NCBI GenBank assembly: GCA_905183005.1
Contig: CAJJDO010000009.1
Location: 825,431 to 889,430 of the forward strand
Source: Paramecium pentaurelia
Lineage: Eukaryota; Ciliophora; Oligohymenophorea; Peniculida; Parameciidae
Length of the DNA: 64,000 bases
Direction of reading: 5' to 3'
Position 1 is the first letter of the stretch. Every line of letters begins with the position of its first letter. A program made the translations under genes and the position numbers. The notes below the pieces were generated by a model that was not told where the DNA came from, ran no database searches, and saw only the letters and a list, made by a program, of their open reading frames with translations. Below, piece after piece: positions 36,882 to 49,310 of this stretch.

Positions 36882-38506
36882 ATGATAATCCAATTATTTA
36901 TTCTTTAAGTTGCTAAAGCATAAATATAAGAATGGGATAACTATTATAATGCTTTTGTTAATAATAATATGAGTGAATCGGAATGTAAATTAATTATTCA
37001 TAAATAGCTTGGTTGATCATAGGAGCATTTAATCAAAATTATATAAAAGATTGTTCTGGATAGAATATTTTTGGAGGATATACTACATTTGGAGTTGGAA
37101 CAGCAGTATACTAATTATTTTATCTTCCTCCTCATTATTAGATTAGGATTAAATTAAATTTCTGGAAGTAAATAGAATAATTATCAATTTATAGATTAGG
37201 TTGTTGGGAAAATGAAAGATTATATATAATAATTGATGAATTAGTTTGGTAATAACAGTTTACTTGTTCGTAAGGTACCAGTTAATGCGGATACAGTTTC
37301 AATGATTTATAATTTCCAATTGAAATAATAACTCCACATAAATCAGAAACTTTAGTTATTCTTCTTAAGGCTAGTTTAGATGGTATATCGGATGTAAATG
37401 TTAACAATTATATAAGGAATCATGGGGATTTAATAACTTCTATATTGATATTTTAAAATGTGCTCCTGATTGCCTTCTTTGTAATGAGAATTCATCTGAT
37501 ATATGTAAACCAGGAATGGATATCCCAATTGAATGGATTTCTAAAATAAATGTTGAAGGATGGCTTTTAAAAAATGCTCTGCCTGCTTAATCAACTACAT
37601 GTCTTGATAAAATATCTCTAATTGGAGGATATCAGATTTTAAGAAACTCTGATTTATTAATAACTAAAATTATACTCGATCCTCATTATCTACTAAAATT
37701 TTAAGTGAAAATATGGCTTATTGATATTCAAGGGCTAGCTAACTCTTTTAATATTGCTATTGATGGGATTAAATATGCACTTAATATTAATTCTGTAGGT
37801 TCAATTTCATTATGTACTTTATCTCCATAAGAAAGTATTTAAAATATTGATTGGAATTTTACTCATTAGAATCCTGAAATTGAATTTTAATTTATTCCTA
37901 CATCATTAGTTGGATCAAATTCCTTTTGGGCATTATTTAATTTTAATTTATTTATCTTTAAATGCCATTCGAATTGTATTAAATGCTTGGGAATCTTAAA
38001 AACTGACTGTTAGATTTGTGCAGAAGAATGGATAAAAGAAGATGGAGAATGTAATAGAAGTATGATTTGAATTATATTTAGTCTAAAACCCTCTTAAAAT
38101 TACTAAAGCATAAACCTAATACATTTTTAATTAATCTATATCTATCCCCTTTTTATTTAAACTTTAATAAATTGAATTTCCAAACAATTCAGGTTATTTC
38201 AAAAGAGATGAAAATAAAATTGAATTTGAAGTCAAAGTCTAATGTGTCAATAACGGCTATATTAAAACTGTAATGCAATTCTGCCATTCCTGTAAAGGTT
38301 ATAATGTTTATTCTTAAACTTTTTAATGTGACGCATCTAAGTAAACAATAATTTACTTTTAAATTTAATTAGAAAAATTAAATATCACTTCGAAAGAAGA
38401 ATATTTAATTACAACAAATAATACATATTTCCTAATGGAATAGGTATATTATAATCGTGTAATAAGATATGGAAAAATTCTTGAAATTTCCTTATTGAAT
38501 GAATGA
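36882..38506 (+). CDS. Short secreted Cys-rich protein of the ciliate modular Cys-rich family
   Basis: Three introns (36985-37007, 23 nt; 37394-37416, 23 nt, AAG acceptor; 38060-38081, 22 nt) leave exactly 519 codons. The start is a signal peptide (MIIQLFILQVAKAQ). Residues ~30-180 form a beta-sandwich-like domain found at the head of long ciliate Cys-rich proteins (YTTFGVGTAVYQLFYLPPHY, then ESWGFNNFYIDILKC). A second similar domain follows (WLLKNALPAQ...YQILRN), then CNENSS-type and CHSNCIKCLG Cys pairs. Relatives usually continue for thousands of residues with furin-like Cys repeats and membrane spans; this one stops early at a TGA with a short unique end (QVYYNRVIRYGKIL). It could be a truncated but still coding paralogue. 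The function is unknown, likely cell-surface or secreted. Confidence 0.8.
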
Positions 38507-38778
38507 TTAATTCATTTTTTCATGAAATAATTATTATTTTTGTTTTTAGTTACAGAAATTTATAATATTATATAAATTAAATAGTTAGTTTTTGGTTTAG
38601 CATTCTAAAGTTAAAAAATAGTTTTTTTATTTTCATGAAATTTCTCTTTTCGAAAATATTAAAGTTCAAAAGCTAACAATAATATATTAATAAATAATAA
38701 ATTAAAAATTATAAATATTAAGATATATTTAATTTCTTTAAAAATATTTTTAATCATCTTAAAATGAAAATATAGATA
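38507..38778. other. Convergent gap
   Basis: About 270 bp of AT-rich DNA between two convergent stops; nothing recognisable. Confidence 0.5.
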
Positions 38779-40047
38779 TCAACCATTTAATTCATCAAAA
38801 TAACCTTAATCTATAGGATTAGCAAAGTCTTAATAATCCTTTATTAGAGCAGCTAAATCTTCTCTTGCTGAAGTAAGCTCTCCTGATTCTAATCCTTCAT
38901 TTACAAACCAATGAATAAAAGCTCTTTTTGCATATAATCTATCAAATTTAGAACCTAAATTATCAAGTTCTTTGTATATGGCTGCATCATTTGATAAAAA
39001 TACAGCTGTTGATTTTAATTCTGCCAATTCAGATAAAACTTAATAATTAGAGGATTCACATAAGAATATATTTGAATTATTATTAAACTAATGTTAAATA
39101 TTTGATATCTCATATTCATTTCGTCTAAAATAGATATTATGTATTCTTTTGGATCTATAAATAAGAGTTGTTGATAAATAAGAAGGATTCATTGAACATT
39201 AAAATAACTTTGAATCTTTCTTTATTAAGAGTTTTAATAGTTCCTTTTCATTTTCTTTTCTTATATCATCATTTATAGACCTTAACAATCCATATGATGG
39301 GATTAGGAAATGAAGTGTAGGATATGGACACATATTTGAAAAAATCATATCATTACAAGTATTTGTATGTCTTCTTATACCTGTGTACATGCTAATTACT
39401 TAAGCAATTACATTATTTAATAAAGTATAATCTACATAATCTAATCCTATCTAATTATCAATTACATTATAGATGGATTAATTATCAAATGCAACAACAG
39501 AATTACAATATTCAGTCATCATATGAGTTGAAAAGACTGCATTATAACTATCGATTAAGTTATTTGATATTAATGAGGAAGGATACAATACAAAAGCATT
39601 TTTTAGAATTTTCTTACCATAATCCTCTGTTAATTTTTCTAAAAGCAATGATGTAAATCCTGATCCAGTTCCTCCACTTATTGATGAAATTATTAAAAAT
39701 TGATCTAAATAATCTATTTTTTCAACTTCTTTTTGAATAGATTCTAAACAATCATATATCAGATTTCTACCCAAATTTTAACCTCTAAAATAATTATTAG
39801 AGGCATCCTCTTTACCAGTAATAAATTATCTTTTTTTAAAATGAATTTGTTTATTTTTTTTAACCTCATTAATCATTCGATCATCCAAATCTATAAAAAC
39901 AACTCGAGGATAATAATCATCATCTTATTATGAATATATATAATGTTGATTCTTTGTGTCCTTTTATTCTTTTTAATATAATTTCCATAAGAGATCTCCA
40001 ATCATTACACCTGCTCCTCCTATATGAATATGTATAGATGAAGACAT
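38779..40047 (-). CDS. Highly divergent alpha-tubulin-like protein lacking the catalytic Glu
   Basis: An intronless 422-residue frame (423 codons). Alpha-type landmarks: IHIHIGGAGVMIGDLLW (usual GQAG is GGAG), VFIDLDDRMINEV, FITGKEDASNNYFRG, SGGTGSGFTSLLLEKL (first Gly of the loop is Ser), DYVDYTLLNNVIAQ, KRAFIHWFVNEG and the alpha-specific SGELTSAREDLAAL. Glu254, which in normal alpha-tubulin triggers hydrolysis of GTP on beta, is replaced by Met at residue 234 (DMIFSNMCPYPTLHF, codon 39346-39348). The tail ends DQGYFDELNG, without the Glu-rich segment or terminal Tyr. It is about 28 residues shorter than canonical alpha. It could be a kappa-like or ALT-type isotype; the continuous frame argues against a pseudogene. 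Confidence 0.9.
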
Positions 40048-41058
40048 TTAATTAAAATTTTAAAATTATTATAATTAAAATAATAGTAAAGAATATAAAA
40101 TTATTTGTTATAAATGAATAAATTAATGGTTCTGTTATTGTTGTTCAAAATTTTCATATTTAATGAGTTAACTATAGTTTTAATATAACCATTTTCTTAA
40201 TTATTTACATAAATAATTTAAGCTATAACTTTAATATTGATCCATTAATTAATTAGTTAAGTTAGAATAAACTTAATTTGTTATTTAGACGAAAAATAGT
40301 ATTTATATCTTATAATATTTTGATTATATTCATACATATCTTAAATAATCTATATAAAAAATAAGGATTACTATTTTTATAACTTACTAGAAAATATTTT
40401 TTATTATTAAACCAAATTTTTTTCTTTTCAATTGTTCTTCAAGAATTATTGATAGTATTTTAAAAATTTTTCAATCATATAACACTAAAGAGATTTTATC
40501 AAAAAATTAAAGCATCTAATGAAGTGTTTGAATATTTAAAAAAAATAAGATTAATTTTTGTATTCAATATATAATTATTTTGAATATATTCACAGCAGAA
40601 GAAGTGTATTGATATTCTCCTAAAATAGAATAAAAAATGTATGATCATTTCAATCTGGAGAAAAAAACTCATAAAAGAAGCCTACATATAATTTCTATTG
40701 ATATTGAAATTTAGCTAATTACTCCTGAATAGAACCGAAATTATATTACATAAATACATCTGCAACCGAACTAAATATTATAGAAATTTAGTTTCATTTT
40801 TTTTAATTAATTTTAAATCTCACCTATAAATCTTGATTATAATTGAATTCAATTTTGTAAACAGTTGTCTATATATATTTTCATTTAAACTGGAAATTAT
40901 TTTATGAAATCAAATGAATTAATAAGAAAGTGTAAAAGATTAGACTTATTTAAAAAGTATTTCAAAAATATATATTTTTGAATTTAAAAGATTGATTACT
41001 ATTTAAATACTTATTAATAAAAATGATAAAATAATCTATTTATTATTATATTATTTAT
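40048..41058. other. 1-kb intergenic region
   Basis: Very AT-rich; I see no coding frame with sensible composition on either strand. A few short direct repeats of ATTTAGT/ATTAATTA type occur. The promoter of the alpha-tubulin gene should lie in its left end. Confidence 0.5.
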
Positions 41059-42492
41059 TCAATCATGCTTTGTAAGGATATCTAAAGGTTCATTCAGATA
41101 ATGCTCTTAGTCTTAGTCTTGGTATAATTATTCTGCTGGTTAGACAACTAATCTATTTGTTTCCGTTATTCTATCAATAACAAATTCATTAGAATTTTTT
41201 GATAATTTCTTTCCTAATTAATGACTACATTACAAAATACGATTTCCTAATGATTATTCGAGAATAAATTAAATTCTAGAAATTTCATATAGGATATTAT
41301 TCAACCTACATTTTTCTTTGGCTCGTTTTAATAATTATCCATAAATTAATTTCAAATTTTAGATTGGAAGTTAACATTAATTAATTTCTTCTTTGAACTC
41401 AAATTTATTAAAGATATTGATTTTTATATTTTTTAATTCTGGGTAATACATGGATACAATATCATGTAATAATTAATTTTCAAGTAAATGATTATTATAA
41501 TATAGTGCCACATACTTTAACATCAAGATTAGTTGAACAATTGAACCTATCTAAGCTAAAACCTAACCAAGTTTTGGCATACTAATTTCTTCAATAACAG
41601 ATATATTGTCAATTCTAAAAAGATAGGAATTTTATATATCCAAATGGTAAATATCTTCTGAAATAAAAGCAATTGTATCAGGCATAAATTATTTATCAAC
41701 CTCTTAGTTGATTATTTCATAATTATTAAGAAAAATATAATTCTTTTCATTTTTAAAAAGAACTCCATCATCAATAATGGTTTCTTATTATTTTAACATT
41801 ACTTAAGAATAAGAAGACCTTCTAGGATCAAAAGGTTAATAATATTATTTAGCAAACATTTCTAAACTTTAAGTTACATAATTAAATTAATTCAATCTAA
41901 TTGTTAAAATTATAAATCCATGATGAGTTGATATATATTCATTAATTGTTTCCTCATCAGCACAATAACCACCATTTAGTAATGAGCTATTTTTACAAGT
42001 TGAGAGAACTAATAAATATTCTTTCATTGATTTATAATGTTCATCTTCTTAATAAGCATTGTTTAGAATCAATGTTCCATTATTCACAAGTAATGAAGAA
42101 TACAAAAATTCATTACTAAATAAAGGAATAGGCTCATCATAAATTTAATAATTCTTTAAATTAAATAAAAATGGTGTTATAATGTTATTTTCTTTTCGAA
42201 AAGGATCAATTTCAGATGTAAAATCAGAAAGAGTGAGCTATATTAAAGGTTCAGACCATTCAAATTCAGCATAACCTTTTGTTTATTATTTTAAACTAAT
42301 GCTAGGTGGTATTGAATTATTAATCCATAATGCTATTATAAATAAAAAATAAGATAAACTTAAGCTACCTGTTATCAGAGAAATAATTCCACCAACTTTG
42401 CTTTAAAATGCTGATTTACTCTCATTTGTAAGTAGTTATAAAGAGACTCCAAATATATCTATTTATTCAATACTCTGTAAAATTTTGTTCAT
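41059..42492 (-). CDS. Two-span membrane protein of a ciliate-specific type
   Basis: An intronless frame of exactly 478 codons. The N-terminal MNKILQSIEQIDIFGV is followed by a membrane segment (IISLITGSLSLSYFLFIIALW, about residues 35-55). Then comes a ~260-residue non-cytosolic domain with a few Cys (LSTCKNS, GGYCADEE) and many beta-type segments, and a second span (VLAQIGSIVQLILMLKYVAL, about residues 318-337). A basic, Gln-rich cytosolic tail of ~140 residues closes the protein. The layout, with a large loop between two spans, is one I recognise as common among ciliate transmembrane proteins, but no named domain applies. The function is unknown. The ATG directly precedes the conserved-looking N-terminus. 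Confidence 0.75.
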
Positions 42493-45082
42493 TAATAAAA
42501 TTTATGGTAATATCTAATTTATTTTATTATTATTCACTTATTATAATAATTATTATTATTAAAAAGACCTAATAATTTTCATATACCAGATTAAACTAAA
42601 CAAAAAAACAAACTACAAAGTTAAAATCTGATTAGTCCAAAAATTTGTTAAATAACAAAAAATTGAAAATAAAGATTAAATTTTTCAGAAGACATTTTAT
42701 TTCGACCAAAATTTGGCTATGCATAAAAATCAAGATCTTATGTAAAAATGCAAATTTATGTATAAGTATGCCAAAACTAAATTAATATAATTGAAAGGGT
42801 GAGATTTTTCAAAATATTCTTAATTAAATTAAGGTTTTGTGGAAGAATTCAATTCTAAGATTATAATCAATTTTATATACTCAAGATTGCTATTACACTT
42901 ATTTGCTATTGTCAAAATAATTATTTGTAATTTTAGGATTGTGATGAATAAGTAGGTACTTAAAATGTTATTTTTGTTTTTTTCTATTAGGCCAATATTA
43001 TTTTATTAAAATTTAATTTAGAATTATATATTTTACAGTTTTGTCTTTTTTCATACTTTCTTATTAGAATAAGATGAAAAAATTAAGATAGTTATTTTTT
43101 TAAATAAAATTTCTTATAATTTATTTATCATTAAACTATGAAATAATTTTATATATTTTTTTTGTAACATTATCAACAATATAAAATTATTAAAAATAAA
43201 CAATATTTTAGTTTAAAATAATGAGATTATTAATCTTTTATTTGTTATATTTATAATGCAAATTGATCTACAGTTAAAATTTATGGCAATAAAATACACT
43301 CATTTAATATATCGAATAATCTTTGAATTCATTTAATACATAATTTATTAATATATTCTAAATTCAGAAGACTTAAGGTAATTTTTGATGATATAAAAAG
43401 AATGATTAAAACATCTAACACATCTTTAGCTAGATTATCAAAATGTAGGTTTTTAAAAGGTCTAAGACTTAATCCAATTAGTATAAGCATCAGCTATCCT
43501 CAATAAAATTAATGAATAAGCAAAAAAAAGAAAAAAGACAAGATAATTCTGTCAACAAAATAAGTATAATTATTAGAAAGTATTCAAATTTAAGAGTAAT
43601 TTCAGTTTTGAATAGTTTTATTATATATCTATGATAAATAAAATCATAAGAACGTCTTTAACTCCTTATTTTTTTCGATTTAAGCCAACAAGAGAGCCAC
43701 TAAAAAATTAGATTTAATTGCAATTCTCCATTAGAGTAACTTATGAGAAATTTATTAAACAATAAATTAATAATAAATTATTCTACAATTATTTAAGATT
43801 AGATTATTAAAAATGTTTTTTCATATATGTGCAGATTTATAATTAGAATTTTGAATTACTTGTCAGATTTTCTTAATATTAAATTAAAAACAAGTACTTC
43901 AAATAAATCAATAAGAATAAATTTAAAATATCTGATTTTTTATCAATAGTCAGTTATATTAGATGAATCTATCTCAATGTCAAAAAATGGATATAGTTGC
44001 TTTCTGCTGTTAAAGATAGTATGATTATGGAAAAATGAATAGAAAAAAGGGATAAAAATAAATATAATGAGTAATTCTTTACAGTATATAATATCCATTT
44101 TTATATTATTTTCTAAAACTTTGATAAATAGTGCAATAAGCAATAAACATCAAAAATATTTATTAAAGTAATTTTTAGTTTAATAACTTACATAAAGATT
44201 TTGAAAGAGTAAATTTTCGTTTTTGAATTTATTTTGCTAATATGAGTTAATTATAAATCATATTGATTTCTCAATTTTTAATGTTCATTTAGAATATACT
44301 AAAGTTTTATTTCTAAGGTCAACAATAATCTGATAAATAAGAGAATTTGAAAAAATTCTAGGAACATAACTTAAGGCAAAGATGTTATTTTGATTAGGAA
44401 ATGGATAATAGATTACAAGGTTTGTAAATGATAGAAATTTATGATTACTTAATTTTTTTAATACCCAGATGAATTTTGAAACTATATTATTTCTGACAAA
44501 TCTAAATACTCATTGATAATTGTAGTTAAGAAAATTTATATCTTATATAGGTATAGTTCTGTTTTATCTATATTTCCTATTATTTTAATATGTTCCAATT
44601 TTTCTGAGCTTCTTAAATCTTTTTTAAATAAAATTGACATCTTAAAATTAAAAGCAAAATTCATCTCTTAATTCTCTATGATTTGGTTTTTTTAATAATT
44701 TGAATGTTTATTTTAATATTCATTCAAAATTTTGTTCTTTATTAAAATAATAAATGGAAATTAGTTGTTCAAATAACAGAAAAGTAGAAATGTAATGATC
44801 GATTAAGTAAGCCTAAAATTAATTATATTAGGTATGCCCCGAACAATATCTATAAAATAATGGTAAAATTAAGATTAAAATAAAACTGAAAAATTATGAA
44901 TGTTGTTATTGGGACTCTTTTAAAAAAAGATAGAAACTGAAAGACTTTAAATATTATTGTCTAAAGAAAATTTAAGAAAATCCTGTTTTGAGATTGAACT
45001 CTTATCATTATCTCATAAAAATTAGAGAATAAGAGAAAATTATTTCTTTCAGTATAAACAACAAAGTATCTAACCTAATCGA
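42493..45082. other. 2.6-kb gene-free AT-rich region
   Basis: Nothing convincing on either strand. TGA interrupts all frames at roughly the rate expected by chance, and A/T runs dominate. It marks the change from the gene-dense left part to the decayed right part. Confidence 0.55.
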
Positions 45083-45996
45083 TATTATGATGAAAATAAT
45101 AAAAAGGTAGGGAAATGGATAGCTTCATGTTAGGGGAAGAATATAAAGACGTTAGGAGGATTTCATTGATAATTAATATTGTTAAATTAATTTATACTTT
45201 AATGATTGAAGAAGATAAGGTTTGTGGAGAGAATTAATATAGAATTTTTGAAGTAATGTAATTAATTATTTCAAGAAAAGCTAAAGGATATGAAGAAAGA
45301 GAATATATCAATGATTAGAGATAATGGTATTGGAAGTATATATATAAGAAAAAAAATGTAATTATTAAAAATTAAACGTAATAGTAGTGGAATATATCCT
45401 AATTAATGCAAAAAGAATAGAAAATGGATAGAAATAAGGGATGGGTTTTGGGATCATTCATAAGTCACTTATGTTGGCAACTATAGTAATGGTAAAAAAT
45501 TGGTTTATGGGATATTTTATTTTAAAAGGGAAGTAGCAATATAAAGATGAAAATAATATTATATTTAGAATTCTAAATTTGAAAGTGGTTTTGGATCATA
45601 CTAAGACAACCTTAAGATTGGAATGTAGTTTGATTTGAGTGACTACTTTTTTTATCACTCTTAATTCGTTTCTTGTGGTCAATATAATAATGTTAAAAAA
45701 TGGTAAATGGAAGAATATATACAGAAGACAATAAAAGTAAAATATTAACAAATGTATAATTATAAAAAGCGGGCCATATGATGATGGAGGAAAATGAAAT
45801 AAAGATTGGCACTTGGTTTGAGTTAAGTGAATTCTTTTATGAAAACTCCTAAGTCTTTTATTTAGGCGAATATCAAAATGTTGAATCTGAAAGTGGTGGT
45901 GGATCATATGATGAAGGAGGTAAAGAAACAAAAATTGGAAAGTGGATTGATTTGGATAATCAATTTTAGAATGAAAATCAAATAACTTGTAATTGA
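45083..45996 (+). pseudogene. Frameshifted MORN-like repeat gene remnant
   Basis: Units YDENNKKVGKWIASC, QVTYVGNYSNGKK, ESGFGSYQDNLKIG, SGPYDDGG and ESGGGSYDEGGKETKIGKW lie in order on the plus strand but in different frames, with TGA stops between (for example after 45158 and just after SGPYDDGGK near 45808). The last unit ends with WIDLDNQF and a TGA at 45994. It belongs to the same family as the intact gene at 31140-33032 but is independently decayed. Confidence 0.8.
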
Positions 45997-47729
45997 GAAT
46001 ATATAAATTTTAAAAAAGTTGGTTTATTGGAGAAATTAAAAGGAAATTTATAGTGTGAGAAAATGAAATATGATAATTGAGAATTTATTTTTAAGTTATT
46101 ATAATTATTGATTTATAATTTCCAATTGATTTTCGTATTTACATCTATATCTTTATTATAAAATAGATGAATAAGTTTTATAGATTTGCCTCACTATCCT
46201 GAAGTCAATAATTTAGAATGCTATCATTTTTAAAATATCTAAAGAAAAAATTACTATACTCTAATTGCAACTGCATAAATTACTGAGCATAATTTGTTTA
46301 TCTCTTACTTTCTTTAAAGAATTGCAAGGGATTATAATATATTAATAAATTTTCTTATTATTTATACTCTAAATAAAAATCATTGTTTTTTAATTTAAAA
46401 TATTAAATTCAGAGTAATTTTTTTGTTTTCATATAATTCATCAAATTTTTTAATTATTATAATAATATCATATTTAGGTTAGATATGGAGCATAAAAGTC
46501 ATCAATTTAGGTCAGTTGGAGTAAAAAAATTATTTTTGATGTCAGCCTTAAAAACAGTAGTTAATAAATTGGAATCTAAATTAATATGAAAAATTATTCA
46601 TCCTAAGAATGAGGATCTTTATTGAAAAGAGTTAAATATCTATAAATTTTCAAAAATTTACTTTCTCAAAAATTATTCTATCTTATTAGTGATCATAAAG
46701 TTTTTTGAAAACAAAAAAGGAACATTATTCTATTTAAATTTAATTATTTTATTATATATTCAACAAAAATTTAAATTGGTATGCCAATTATGTTATATAA
46801 GATTTTTGGATTATTGAAAGTGTATATCAATTGATTAATGAGATGATCGAATATAATTTGCTTTAAAGCTTAGTATCTTTTAATACTTTTGATATGAATA
46901 AAAAAGATATAAAGTTCAATTCATGAATTGAAAATAGAAAAAAGAGAAAAATCTGTTAAATGAAAATAATATATATGCTTAATATCTCTCTACTTTGCTT
47001 ATCTTATTTAAGTGTATTAAAGAATATGTATCTAAAAAAGAATTTTTATATTTAGTCTTTTTGCATTTATGGATAACTTTGTCCATTTTTCATACTTGTC
47101 TTGATATCCACTTAAAAATTGAGATATCATTTTTTGAAAATGGAAATGCTATTTATTTATGAGTTTTATCTAGTTAATCATGATTAAAAGAATAAGCTTC
47201 ATCTTATATGTTCTATTTTGAAATTTATATCATAACAAATACCCTCTAACACGATTGATAACCTTTACTTATCTCTAAGTACTTCTTATAATAATACTTC
47301 CTCTTTCTATTATTAAAAAATAAATTGATTCCACCATTCCTAGAAATCATCTAATCCCATTAACCACAAGAACTTTTCTCAAATACCTTTCTATTTTAAG
47401 TTACTGAACAACTACTGTGTTTATAAGTTAATGGACTGATACTACATTTTTGATTTCACTTTTTAGATCATTATTCTTTAACAGTTATTCAATATTATGA
47501 TATAGAAACAGATACTAGATAGAGTTGTTTATTTATAGTAGTAATAAAGTAGCCAAATAAATTAGAAGGGGAATCTATTATTTCTAAAATAATTCTTATA
47601 ATATCTTTAACCAAATATAGTAAGTTCGAAATTAGATATCAAAAGTGATTTCCTTTATACTATTTTCTGATTAATCAATCATAATGTTAATCATAAAAAT
47701 AAGAATTATATTAATTTATTTATGATGAT
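45997..47729. other. Decayed AT-rich region, possible kinase-like fragment
   Basis: A plus-strand frame around 46130-46540 is open for ~135 codons (contains DLPHYPEVNNLECYHF) but matches nothing I know. Near 46598-46660 the words KIIHPKNEDLY and KELNIYKF, followed later by FFENKKGTLFY, are reminiscent of a kinase N-lobe, but frames break and no catalytic motif remains. Otherwise featureless. Confidence 0.35.
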
Positions 47730-49310
47730 GTCATCCACACTTCAAAATATAAAATGTTTTACACATAAATTGGAAATCTCTACAATCAATCTTAGTAAAT
47801 CAGTTATGAATGAAAATAAATATTTTTTGTACAAAATGCTCAATAGGGAAAATAAATTCTAATAATATGGCCTTAGTCAATGAAACAGAAGAAATGATTA
47901 AATAAATGGAGAATTAATAAAAATAACCATGAAAAACTAAGAAAATCTAGAGAGTTGAAAATTAACAATTAATACAATACTTGTTAATAAAATGTTAAGT
48001 GTAGTTTTTAATTTCTATAGAAAAATTAAATTAAATCTAGAAGATAAAATACAATAAAAAAATGAAGAATTTTAATAATCTTAATCTTAATCTAATGAAT
48101 ATAAAATTGAAGATTAAATTGAAATTCGATCAAAAAATTATTACGGAAAATATACTTATAAAATTCCGTTGTAATTCAAAAATATAGATTAAGAAAACTA
48201 ATTTTATTAATGAAATTAAATAACAATTATTGTATTTCAATAATAACTATTCCTATATTCAACTAATTAAATCCTGATCTGAAATGATAAACGATAAGAA
48301 AATCTAAGATTAAACTACTACAAAAATCTTACCTGAAGAAAAATTTGACATTGATTCCATTACTTAATAATAATAAACTCCAAGCTTAAACATTAAATGT
48401 AATATACATGGAAAAAAGATTATTCTACTGAACTTAGATCCTAATTAAGTTTTTCATTTTAGAAAAGTTTGTATTGACTGCATTTGTGAAAATGATCCGA
48501 TCAAATATACATCCTTAAATGAAGCTGATAAAAAGATGGAAAGAATATAAAGGATAAACTTAAAATTTCATAAAAGAGTATATTAAAAAGAATATTTTAA
48601 TAATAATAAATTTTTATAATACTAGAAAATATTCGAGATATATTTTATTTATCCAAAATAATTATTAATTTATTTATTTTAATGTAAATATTCTTCTTGT
48701 TTAAATGAATAAATTAATAAGTTAAAAAAATTATATTACCTCATCGTGATTTAGCAGAAGATAAATTGATGAAATTGTTTGAACATTAAGTTAAAGTGAT
48801 CTGTACAAAGTTTTAATCGAATAGTAAAATAAATATTAAGCATAAGATTAGATATTTTATAAAAATATAGCTTAGTTTTGAATTTGATTTATAGGCTTCT
48901 AAAACTATATTTAATATTTCAAATTCTGATTCCACATAATAATCGTCATGTATTTATAATTAATTACCTTAATTTGCAAACCATCAGATGCCAATATAAA
49001 AACTGAATCCAATTTGTAAGATGAGGCAGAAGATTTATTTATAGACCAAGATTTTTCTGAATTTTTAAATATATTTCAAAATTCAGAACCAACTCTAATT
49101 AATTGAAAAAATTAGATTAAATTGAAAAAGAAATAAAATTTAACTCATTAGAGTTAGCAAAATCTGAATTGAAAAAAAAAAATGATGAAGAAAGTCAATT
49201 GAAATAATTGATTGAATTGATATATATTAAAGATAGTTATGTTCAAGAGATTGTAAATATTAAAACTGAAAAATCTAAAATCTAAGTAACAATTTAAAAT
49301 AAAATAATCA
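47730..49310 (+). pseudogene. Remnant of a WD40/TLDc-type Cys-header protein
   Basis: From 48398 the frame reads CNIHGKKIILLNLDPNQ and then VCIDCICENDPIKYTSLNEADKK, a zinc-binding header of a large ciliate family whose members continue into coiled coil and WD40 or TLDc domains. A long helical stretch follows up to about 49110, then a frameshift into KFNSLELAKSELKKKNDEE. An upstream piece (IFCTKCSIGKINSNNMALVNETEE, ~47820-47900) looks like a second header. Several TGA codons and frame changes make a functional product unlikely. Confidence 0.6.

Noticed and set aside
1..42492. Reading all the in-frame TAA and TAG as stops (mass pseudogenisation)
   Set aside because: Family motifs stay in one frame across many TAA/TAG codons, which sit at Gln-like positions, and the genes end in TGA.
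46130..46540. 135-codon open frame as a gene
   Set aside because: With TGA as the only stop, frames of this length are expected by chance in such AT-rich DNA, and no family is recognisable.
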